Below are positions 26,748-33,031 of a DNA stretch of 64,000 nt, one piece after another; within the stretch, counting starts at the first letter, position 1; each line of letters opens with the position of its first letter. The stretch is from positions 310,001 through 374,000 of the forward strand of contig NZ_JBPSEH010000001.1 in the NCBI RefSeq assembly GCF_051488685.1, read 5' to 3'. Below the pieces are notes generated by a model that was given only the letters and a program-made list of their open reading frames with translations, was not told the DNA's origin and did not search any database. A program made the translations under genes and the position numbers. Origin of the DNA: Melioribacter sp051488685 (GTDB lineage Bacteria > Bacteroidota > Ignavibacteria > Ignavibacteriales > Melioribacteraceae).

Positions 26748-27395
26748 TTAAATAATAAATACTTTTGACAATTTATGCGTCAACACCGCAAGAGATTGCG
26801 ACAATTGAGCATTTTCAACAATTATGTTTTCTGGTACTTTCAAGTGAACAGGCGCAAAATTCCAGATGCCAACCACTCCACCTTCAATCAACTTTTCTGC
26901 TATTTCTTGTGCTGCTTCGGCAGGTACTGTAATGATTCCCATATGAACATGCATTCTCTTTGCCATTTCTGTAAGTTTGTTCACAGGTAGAATTTTAATT
27001 CCTTTAATCGACTTTCCGATTTTTTTAGGATCGTTATCAAATGCAGCAACGATTTCAAGACCATATTCTTTAAATCCTTTGTAACCCAGAAGCGCACTAC
27101 CTAAGCTTCCCGTACCCACAAGGAATGCCTCGTTTTTGTTATTCCAGTTCAACGCACTCAGCAGCGACTCCAGTAATTCCTCTACTTCAAATCCAAGTTT
27201 TGGTTTTCCAATAATTCCAGTAATACTCAAATCTTTACGCACCTGTATCGGATCAAGGTCGAGAACCGATGCAATATAGCTGCTCGACACATACTTTTCG
27301 CTTCTATTATGAAGATTCTTGAGAATATCAATATACCGCGGTAGTCTTTTGAGTGTCGGTTCTGGAATCGTAATTGGTCTTTTTTCCATTATCAT
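26748..27395 (-). CDS. rex: Redox-sensing transcriptional repressor Rex
   Basis: A 215-residue Rex protein: N-terminal winged-helix DNA-binding domain (TLKRLPRYIDILKNL, SSSYIASVLDLDPIQVRKDLS) and a Rossmann domain with GTGSLGSALLGYKGF at residues 94-108, followed by the AAFDNDPKKIGKSIKGI strand that contacts the NAD(H) ribose. Rex releases DNA when NADH/NAD+ rises, which would induce the downstream hydrogenase to re-oxidise NADH. It is the first gene of the operon rex-hydC-hydB-hydA-hydS-phosphatase. Repeated half-sites in the upstream spacer suggest autoregulation. The second methionine (27389) is a possible start. Confidence 0.93.
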   Translation of the reverse strand: MIMEKRPITIPEPTLKRLPRYIDILKNLHNRSEKYVSSSYIASVLDLDPIQVRKDLSITGIIGKPKLGFEVEELLESLLSALNWNNKNEAFLVGTGSLGSALLGYKGFKEYGLEIVAAFDNDPKKIGKSIKGIKILPVNKLTEMAKRMHVHMGIITVPAEAAQEIAEKLIEGGVVGIWNFAPVHLKVPENIIVENAQLSQSLAVLTHKLSKVFII

Positions 27396-27416
27396 AAAAC
27401 ACCTATCGTTATTTTT

Positions 27417-27440
27417 TTATCGATACAAATATATCGATAA
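27417..27440. promoter_or_regulatory. Perfect inverted repeat upstream of rex
   Basis: TTATCGATA, a six-base spacer and TATCGATAA form perfect 9-bp arms, each arm containing the smaller palindrome TATCGATA. A further TATCGAA lies just to the right. It is 22 bases before the rex start, a typical operator position. Its regulator is unknown. Confidence 0.5.
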
Positions 27441-27461
27441 ATAAATATCGAATCAAGTCTC

Positions 27462-27512
27462 TTAACATTTTTTTAATCCTTTCTTAACAATGCCTTAACA
27501 ACTGATTGTTAA
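27462..27512. promoter_or_regulatory. Helically phased TTAACA half-site array, rex-bgl spacer
   Basis: TTAACAT at 27462, TTAACAA at 27484, TTAACAA at 27495 and the inverted TTGTTAA at 27506 all fall on multiples of 11 bp, i.e. the same DNA face. The half-site is Rex-like, but the last pair faces outward (TTAACAA-4-TTGTTAA) compared with the canonical Rex operator. Probably a redox operator for rex-hyd, the glycosidase gene, or both. Confidence 0.5.
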
Positions 27513-27572
27513 GTTGAGTGTGGTATAAATGACTTTTGATGAAATTTTTAACTTAATTCTTGCGGTAAATAG

Positions 27573-28841
27573 ATGTTCCTCTGGGGAAGTGCAACGTCAT
27601 CATTTCAAATTGAAGGAAATATAAGTAACGACTTTACTGATTACGAAAAGCTGCTTGGTTTTCCGCCATACGAAGATGGATCGAATCATTGGGTGATGTG
27701 GAAAGAGGATATTGATTTGATTAAACAACTAAATCATAACGCATACAGATTTTCGATCGAGTGGTCACGGATTCAGCCACAAATTAACACAATATCAATT
27801 GATGCACTTAACAGGTACGACGAAATAGTCGACTGCCTGCTTGAAAAGAACATCGAACCGATGATTACTCTGCATCATTTTACACACCCGAGATGGTTCC
27901 ATGGCTCATCTCCCTGGCATACAGAAGATTCGATCAAAAGATTTGTTGATTATTCTGATTTAATATTCCGCCGATTGGCTGATAGAGTAAAATACTGGAT
28001 TACTTTCAACGAGCCGGTTGTCTGGGTACTGGCGGCTTATGCCGATGCAAAATTTCCGCCTGCTTACAATGACCTCAATTTAATGATGAAAGCACTTTTT
28101 AATATGATGAGAGCTCATGTGAGAGTTTATGACATTTTGAAATCTTACAAAGCCGAAAACCAGATCGGAATTGCCAAACATTTTATAATCTTCAAAGAAG
28201 CACGTGAATGGTTCTTCCCAGATAAAACCATTGCGCGGAAAATCAATTACTTTTTTAACGTAATGCTGCTCGATGCATTTTCCTCAAATCGGATGGTTGT
28301 CAATTTTGCACTGCTATTGAAGTTTGATGAGCAGATAAATCTCAACAACAAAATCGATTTCTGGGGCATTAATTATTATTACCGTCTGCATACCAAATTC
28401 AAATTGAGTCTGAATAATCCCTTTTTCCTTTACACAAAGAATCCAGCTACCGACACAGGTTGGGAAATTTACCCAAAAGGGCTAAAGAAAATTATTAAGC
28501 TGGTTTCACAATACAATAAAGAGATGATAATTACAGAAAACGGAATTGCCTCGAGTGACGACCTGCTCAGAAAAAAGTTTATTAAAAAACATGTAAAGAT
28601 TATAAGAAAGCAAATTGAAAAAGGTTACAGAATTAAAGGCTATTTCTACTGGAGCCTCCTGGACAATTATGAATGGTTACACGGCAAATCCAAAAGATTC
28701 GGGTTAGTCGAAGTAGATTACGAAAACCAATTTAAACGGACTATCAGACCCAGCGCGTTTTATTACACCAAATTAATTGAAAAATTTCTCACTTCTCTTC
28801 ATCACAAAACATTCAAAGAAGAAAAATCGACTGGAACTTGA
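27573..28841 (+). CDS. Glycoside hydrolase family 1 (beta-glucosidase-like)
   Basis: A 422-residue GH1 enzyme, slightly shorter than the usual 440-470. It has the N-terminal FLWGSATSSFQIEG signature, the acid/base Glu147 in TFNEP, the nucleophile Glu322 in ITENG, and the WGINYYY and SLLDNYEW sugar-binding segments. No signal peptide, so it acts in the cytosol. It hydrolyses beta-linked glycosides; the exact substrate is not predictable. The next gene, a GT21-like glycosyltransferase, starts one base after its stop. The pairing hints at a role on a glycolipid or at shared sugar metabolism rather than plain cellobiose use. Confidence 0.88.
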   Translation: MFLWGSATSSFQIEGNISNDFTDYEKLLGFPPYEDGSNHWVMWKEDIDLIKQLNHNAYRFSIEWSRIQPQINTISIDALNRYDEIVDCLLEKNIEPMITLHHFTHPRWFHGSSPWHTEDSIKRFVDYSDLIFRRLADRVKYWITFNEPVVWVLAAYADAKFPPAYNDLNLMMKALFNMMRAHVRVYDILKSYKAENQIGIAKHFIIFKEAREWFFPDKTIARKINYFFNVMLLDAFSSNRMVVNFALLLKFDEQINLNNKIDFWGINYYYRLHTKFKLSLNNPFFLYTKNPATDTGWEIYPKGLKKIIKLVSQYNKEMIITENGIASSDDLLRKKFIKKHVKIIRKQIEKGYRIKGYFYWSLLDNYEWLHGKSKRFGLVEVDYENQFKRTIRPSAFYYTKLIEKFLTSLHHKTFKEEKSTGT

Positions 28842-28842
28842 A

Positions 28843-29973
28843 ATGGAAACAATCATATATATGCTAATTTTACTTCCTGGCTTACTTTATGGATTCCTCT
28901 CACTTTATTTCATAAGTAAAGCAAAAAAGCAAATCCCGATCTCACTCCCCATCAATAACCACCAACCTCCCATATCAATATTGAAACCGATAAAAGGAAT
29001 TGACGATAATCTTGAAGATAACTTATGCTCATTTTTCGAACTGAACTACCCCGACTACGAAATAATTTTCGGAGTAGATTCCGAAGACGATCCGGCAGTT
29101 ACTATTATTGAAAGGGTGATTAATAAGTACCATCACCAAAATGCACGACTAGTTATTGACAGTCGCAGACATGGCTTAAATCCAAAAGTCAATAATTTGA
29201 TCAATATGTATTCTTATGCAAAAGGTCAATTAATTCTTATTAGCGATAGCAACACAAAATGCAATAAAGATTTTCTTATTAATTTAACCGCACATTTTAA
29301 CGACGACGAACTTGGTATGTTAACGGCAACAATTCGTGGGCATGGTGAAAAAAATATTGTTTCGGCAATGGAGAATATCCATCTGAACACTTTCGTTGCT
29401 CCTAGTATTTTTGCTGCATCATCCCTCGCAGATATTCAAATAACAATAGGGAAAGCAATTCTAATTCGCAGAGAAGCACTCGATGCCATTGGTGGCTTTT
29501 ATAGTTTTACTAATTACCTCGCTGAAGATTTCATGATGGGCAAAAAGGTCAAAGAAGTAGGCTACAAAGTTATGACATCACCAATTCTAATTGACAATAT
29601 CAACGAAAAGATTCCGTTAAAAAAATTTATCAATCGTCACAGTCGCTGGTCAAAAATGAGATTCAGGATCGATCCATTTCATTATCTGCTGGAACCCCTG
29701 ACAAATCCAGTTGCACTCGGTTTATTGTTGCTCCCTTTTTTTAAAGGGATATTAATTTATTTCTTATCGTCGACATTAATTAAAATAATACTCGACTACT
29801 TTATAAGTCGCCATCTCGTTGCCAAGCATAAACCTTACACATATTTTTTTATTCCTCTAAAAGATCTTCTAATATTTGCAATCTGGTTGATTCCCTTTTT
29901 CAACTCTAGAGTAAAATGGCGCAACAACGTTATGTTAATCAGAGAAGAATCGCTCCTCATGCCCGTATCTTAA
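28843..29973 (+). CDS. GT21-like glycosyltransferase (ceramide glucosyltransferase / HpnI-type)
   Basis: A 376-residue membrane glycosyltransferase. One N-terminal helix (about residues 5-24), a cytosolic GT-A domain with PISILKPIKGIDDNLEDNL, DXD-like ISDSNTKC, a FMMGKKV acidic site and the NRHSRWSKMR motif that matches (Q/R/H)xxRW, and two to three C-terminal helices. These features match family GT21, which adds sugars to ceramide or to hopanoid lipids. An open frame begins at 28777, inside the preceding gene, but ATG 28843, one base after that gene's stop, fits the N-terminal helix. Translation is probably coupled to the GH1 gene. Acceptor lipid unknown. Confidence 0.82.
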   Translation: METIIYMLILLPGLLYGFLSLYFISKAKKQIPISLPINNHQPPISILKPIKGIDDNLEDNLCSFFELNYPDYEIIFGVDSEDDPAVTIIERVINKYHHQNARLVIDSRRHGLNPKVNNLINMYSYAKGQLILISDSNTKCNKDFLINLTAHFNDDELGMLTATIRGHGEKNIVSAMENIHLNTFVAPSIFAASSLADIQITIGKAILIRREALDAIGGFYSFTNYLAEDFMMGKKVKEVGYKVMTSPILIDNINEKIPLKKFINRHSRWSKMRFRIDPFHYLLEPLTNPVALGLLLLPFFKGILIYFLSSTLIKIILDYFISRHLVAKHKPYTYFFIPLKDLLIFAIWLIPFFNSRVKWRNNVMLIREESLLMPVS

Positions 29974-30314
29974 TTAAATTTTCCATTCTCGTAAGACTTA
30001 AAATACTTTGCGGATTCACGATTGTGAAGCATCCACTTAGGATGTCATATTACTATGATGAAAATAATCGGAATAGATTTTTGGGGGACACTCATTTACC
30101 GAAGAAAGCAAGCATGTTTACGTTTATGCAACAACAAATACTGTAGAAATATTTTTAAATAAGCCAATATACTTTTACCACAGTATGACCCAGGCATATT
30201 ATAGAAAGAGAAAGGATTTAACAATATTCCACTTTTCTAAGTTGGATTATAGCAACTCTCAAAGAAGATATTTTATATGTTGTCAATGGAAAAAAGAGTT
30301 ACTACGACACACAA
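29974..30314. other. 341-base intergenic stretch between convergent genes
   Basis: AT-rich spacer between the glycosyltransferase and the convergent phosphatase gene. I see no gene, no clear terminator hairpin and no repeat. One short frame overlapping the glycosyltransferase end is not credible. Confidence 0.5.
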
Positions 30315-31907
30315 TTATTTCCCAAATATTGGTAATACTTTTCCTGTAGCAGTCGCTGGCACTTTAATTCCGAGATAATGTGAGACAGTAACAGCAATGT
30401 CTTCGATATAAGCCTCCTGGCTACTATTTTTACCCTTATCAATTCGAGGCCCGCAAAAAAGTAACGGTATCATTAAATCGTAATTCCACGGTGTGCCATG
30501 TTCAGAACGGTTATAAATTTTATGACTATCTGGCAATGAGGGCTCAAAAATAATGTAAAGATTACCCGATCTTTTATGAAAATACGAATTGATTACTTTT
30601 ATATTTAGTGCGGTTGGCGACAAATTATTCTTTTCAATTTCTGTGGAAGTAAAAACATCGTATATATTATTCATATTTCTAAGGTAATCTTTTAAAAGAA
30701 ATTCAACCACACTAATTTCAAGGCCATTATTAATAATCGCTTCTTCATTTAAATAAATATTTGGTAAAATAATTTCTTCAATCACATCGAAGTTAACATT
30801 TAACTTTTCTTTAATATATTCATTGCACAATCTACGAAGACCATCAACTTCCAGTTTTTGTAGATTGCTGTTCTTATTACCATTTGTCGGAGTAAATGAG
30901 TCTTTAGCCCCGTGATCTGATGTAAGAATGATCAAAGTATTATTCATCCCAATTTGACTGTTGATAAAATCAACCAGCTCCGCGATCAATTTATCCAGCC
31001 TGTAGAGTTGATCTTCAAATTCGATTGAAGAGTTGCCAAAGTAATGTCCTATTTTATCTGTAGATGAAAATGAGATAGAGAGATAGTCGATATATTCATC
31101 TTTGCCAAGTTCATTCTGGTAAATAATATGTTTTGCAAATTGTAAAGTCAAAAAATCTCCAAGAGGCGAAGTAATAATCGACGATACCTCAGACGGCTTA
31201 TTAAATCTTTTTAAGCCGAAGTTATCTAACTGTTCTTGCCCAAAATAATTGATATATTTTTCAGGTTCATATAATGGTTCCCACTTAAAATCAATAAGAT
31301 ACTCTTCATTTATTTTTTTATTAAAGTTCTCTAAAAACTCAGGTTCTTTTTCATAATAATAACTGCTTGTAGTAAACTGTATTGAGTCATCTGACAACCA
31401 GAAAGCTTTACCGTAATGGCCTGCAAGAAAGATAGCACCTCTATCTTTTGAAGAGATTCCAAAGATTTTCGACTTTCCACCACTCGACAGATAAATTTCA
31501 TCGGATAAAGTAGACCCAATTAAATTAAGAGGTGATTTCACTCCATTGTACTCTGCACAATACACCTTTTGTTTTAGTTTACGATTATACCAATCATTAC
31601 TTATGATTCCGTGGTAAGCTGGTAGAGACCCTGTCGCAATAGACGCATGTCCCGGACCTGTTGCACTCAGAGTATACGATAATTTTGCGTTACTAAAATT
31701 TACCCCTTCTTTTATTAAATAATTAAACCCACTTTTTGAAAAATTAGATGAATATTTATTTAAGTAGTCAGCCCGTAGCTGGTCAACTACAATTTGCAAA
31801 ACCAGTTTAACTTCAGCCTTACTTTCAAAGTCATTTGCTTCAATTACATTGTTTGAAATATTGAATAGCAATAATAAAATTGCCAAAAAAATATTGCCGA
31901 GCATCAT
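30315..31907 (-). CDS. PafA-like alkaline phosphatase / phosphodiesterase
   Basis: A 530-residue exported enzyme of the alkaline phosphatase superfamily. Signal peptide at residues 1-20. Metal ligands and nucleophile are in VVDQLRADY, SYTLSATGPGHASIATGS (Thr nucleophile), TDKIGHYFG and LTSDHGAKDSF, and a late histidine in RSEHGTPWN. The LPAYHGIISNDWY stretch is typical of the PafA-like phosphate-irrepressible phosphatases of Bacteroidota. It probably releases phosphate from organic esters in the periplasm. Two ATGs (31907 and 31904) follow a GGAG element; the second has better spacing. It is monocistronic. Confidence 0.87.
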   Translation of the reverse strand: MMLGNIFLAILLLLFNISNNVIEANDFESKAEVKLVLQIVVDQLRADYLNKYSSNFSKSGFNYLIKEGVNFSNAKLSYTLSATGPGHASIATGSLPAYHGIISNDWYNRKLKQKVYCAEYNGVKSPLNLIGSTLSDEIYLSSGGKSKIFGISSKDRGAIFLAGHYGKAFWLSDDSIQFTTSSYYYEKEPEFLENFNKKINEEYLIDFKWEPLYEPEKYINYFGQEQLDNFGLKRFNKPSEVSSIITSPLGDFLTLQFAKHIIYQNELGKDEYIDYLSISFSSTDKIGHYFGNSSIEFEDQLYRLDKLIAELVDFINSQIGMNNTLIILTSDHGAKDSFTPTNGNKNSNLQKLEVDGLRRLCNEYIKEKLNVNFDVIEEIILPNIYLNEEAIINNGLEISVVEFLLKDYLRNMNNIYDVFTSTEIEKNNLSPTALNIKVINSYFHKRSGNLYIIFEPSLPDSHKIYNRSEHGTPWNYDLMIPLLFCGPRIDKGKNSSQEAYIEDIAVTVSHYLGIKVPATATGKVLPIFGK

Positions 31908-32059
31908 ATCTCCAATAATGTTTATATAAAATATAATACGTCTATATTAAGATAACATTAATTAGACATGAATAATTCTTAAATTCATTAACAGTCTTTT
32001 TAATTGAAGAGTTGTTTATTACCCAAGAGAGTTAGTAATAGATTGGCAAGTGTTTACTA

Positions 32060-32329
32060 TTACGAATTGATCGAACCTGCAACCCTGCGCTTTATATAAT
32101 CCCATGTAAACTCCCGCCCCTTTTGGCTTTTTAACTGCTTTTCCCTCTTCAAAGCTTCACCTCGTGTTGGATATTCTTCTGTATAAACTACTTCCCACGG
32201 CTTATATCTTTTTGTATACGATGATAACAGCCCATTATTATGTTCATTAATCCGCCTCTGCAAATCTTCGGTCTGTCCAATATAAATTTTATTGTGATGG
32301 CGAGAATATAAAACATATACTGTGTACAT
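32060..32329 (-). CDS. GIY-YIG nuclease, distal cassette copy
   Basis: An 89-residue GIY-YIG domain of the UPF0213/YhbQ type. The catalytic elements are intact: the VYVLYS and KIYIGQT strands, the arginine in DLQRRINEHN, and the glutamate in RGEALKREKQL. It is 98-99% identical in DNA to the copy at 32394, with three base changes over about 316 bases. Its last codons (KRRVAGSI) are read from a copy of the tRNA-Asn T-arm, after which the frame continues two residues (NS). No ribosome site is visible: the ATG follows directly on the TTTTTATTT of a terminator. Whether it is expressed is therefore open. Confidence 0.85.
   Translation of the reverse strand: MYTVYVLYSRHHNKIYIGQTEDLQRRINEHNNGLLSSYTKRYKPWEVVYTEEYPTRGEALKREKQLKSQKGREFTWDYIKRRVAGSINS
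32071..32089 (-). repeat. tRNA T-arm direct repeat, copy 3
   Basis: Exact 19-bp copy of the tRNA-Asn T-arm segment CGCAGGGTTGCAGGTTCGA, forming the 3' end of the distal nuclease gene. Att-like right boundary of the cassette array. Confidence 0.9.
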
Positions 32330-32332
32330 AAA

Positions 32333-32361
32333 TAAAAAGCCCCTTAATCTTACTGGGGCTC
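32333..32361 (-). terminator. Terminator copy in front of the distal GIY-YIG gene
   Basis: On the minus strand AGCCCC and GGGGCT pair around an 11-base loop and are followed by TTTTTATTT. It is an exact copy of the terminator after the tRNA and ends three bases before the nuclease ATG. Confidence 0.8.
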
Positions 32362-32373
32362 TATTTGTTTTTG

Positions 32374-32385
32374 CTCCGCGTGCAG
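32374..32385 (-). pseudogene. Duplicated 3' end of tRNA-Asn
   Basis: CTGCACGCGGAG is identical to the last bases of the tRNA-Asn gene (3' T-stem and acceptor strand) and is followed by the same CAAAAAC spacer and terminator. No complete tRNA can form here, since the T-loop side is interrupted by the palindrome at 32386-32401. Confidence 0.85.
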
Positions 32386-32401
32386 TCCGTTAGCTAACGG
32401 A
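32386..32401. repeat. Perfect 16-bp palindrome at the cassette junction
   Basis: TCCGTTAGCTAACGGA sits exactly between the T-arm repeat (32402-32420) and the tRNA 3' end copy (32374-32385). Its left half resembles the tRNA-Asn 5' end TCCGCGTTAGCT with CG missing. Confidence 0.85.
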
Positions 32402-32660
32402 TCGAACCTGCAACCCTGCGCTTTATATAATCCCATATAAACTCCCGTCCCTTTTGGCTTTTTAACTGCTTTTCCCTCTTCAAAGCTTCACCTCGTGTTG
32501 GATATTCTTCTGTATAAACTACTTCCCACGGCTTATATCTTTTTGTATACGATGATAACAACCCATTATTATGTTCATTAATCCGCCTCTGCAAATCTTC
32601 GGTCTGTCCAATATAAATTTTATTGTGATGGCGAGAATATAAAACATATACTGTGTACAT
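32394..32660 (-). CDS. GIY-YIG nuclease, proximal cassette copy
   Basis: An 88-residue GIY-YIG domain starting at ATG 32660. All catalytic positions are as in the distal copy; the protein differs mainly by Ile for Thr in REF(I/T)WDY and by its last residue. The C-terminal VAGSI is coded by the T-arm repeat and the stop TAG lies inside the 16-bp palindrome. A longer open frame back to 32762 runs through the tRNA gene and is an artefact. The ATG directly follows the tRNA terminator, with no ribosome site, so translation would need readthrough transcription and leaderless or weak initiation. Confidence 0.85.
   Translation of the reverse strand: MYTVYVLYSRHHNKIYIGQTEDLQRRINEHNNGLLSSYTKRYKPWEVVYTEEYPTRGEALKREKQLKSQKGREFIWDYIKRRVAGSIR
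32402..32420 (-). repeat. tRNA T-arm direct repeat, copy 2
   Basis: Exact 19-bp copy of the T-arm segment, forming the 3' end of the proximal nuclease gene and the boundary between the two cassettes. It shares the flanking GATC with copy 3 but not with the tRNA. Confidence 0.9.
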
Positions 32661-32663
32661 AAA

Positions 32664-32692
32664 TAAAAAGCCCCTTAATCTTACTGGGGCTC
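32664..32692 (-). terminator. Terminator after tRNA-Asn
   Basis: AGCCCC and GGGGCT pair around an 11-base loop, followed on the minus strand by TTTTTATTT. It ends the tRNA-Asn transcript and forms the leader of the first GIY-YIG gene. Confidence 0.85.
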
Positions 32693-32704
32693 TATTTGTT
32701 TTTG

Positions 32705-32776
32705 CTCCGCGTGCAGGACTCGAACCTGCAACCCTGCGGTTAACAGCCGCATGCTCTACCATTGAGCTAACGCGGA
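32705..32776 (-). tRNA. tRNA-Asn (anticodon GTT)
   Basis: A 72-base cloverleaf: acceptor TCCGCGT/ACGCGGA with discriminator G, D-arm TAGCTCAATGGTAGAGCA, anticodon stem GCGGC with loop CTGTTAA (anticodon GTT), and T-arm GCAGG-TTCGAGT-CCTGC. CCA is not encoded. A 19-bp part covering the anticodon-stem end and T-arm is repeated twice downstream in the GIY-YIG cassettes. Confidence 0.97.
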
Positions 32777-33031
32777 ATATTTTATAAGAACGAGTGATTA
32801 AAAAAATCGAGTCAAAAAATAGAGTTTATTCTAACTTTTGTCAAGTATAAATATGAAAAAAATATCTGGTATTTTCCATTTATTGACTTTATCTTTCTAA
32901 AATATGAGAAGCTGATCATTATTTTGTGACGTTATTGTCTTTTTTTGACCGCTTATTGCACTTAGTTCATATTTATTATAATACGGCACACTTATTGATG
33001 TAAACTTTTATTCTTATAAGGAGTTATTAAA

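Larger units (their letters stand above)
32071..32738 (-). mobile_element. Two tandem tRNA-Asn-associated GIY-YIG cassettes
   Basis: The tRNA T-arm sequence CGCAGGGTTGCAGGTTCGA occurs three times in direct orientation, at 32720-32738 (inside the tRNA), 32402-32420 and 32071-32089. Each interval (318 and 331 bp) holds a tRNA 3' end, a terminator and one GIY-YIG gene. This is the layout of an element that enters the tRNA T-loop, restores the tRNA 3' end and leaves a duplicated target, but no integrase is present. The nuclease is the only candidate for mobility. Tandem unequal duplication could also explain the second copy. Confidence 0.6.

Noticed and set aside
29916..30146. Small frame at the end of the glycosyltransferase gene
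   Set aside because: It overlaps the real gene in another frame, has no ribosome site and no recognisable protein.
32394..32762. A 122-codon frame fusing the tRNA region to the GIY-YIG gene
   Set aside because: Its first 34 residues are a translation of the tRNA-Asn gene and its terminator; the nuclease starts at ATG 32660.
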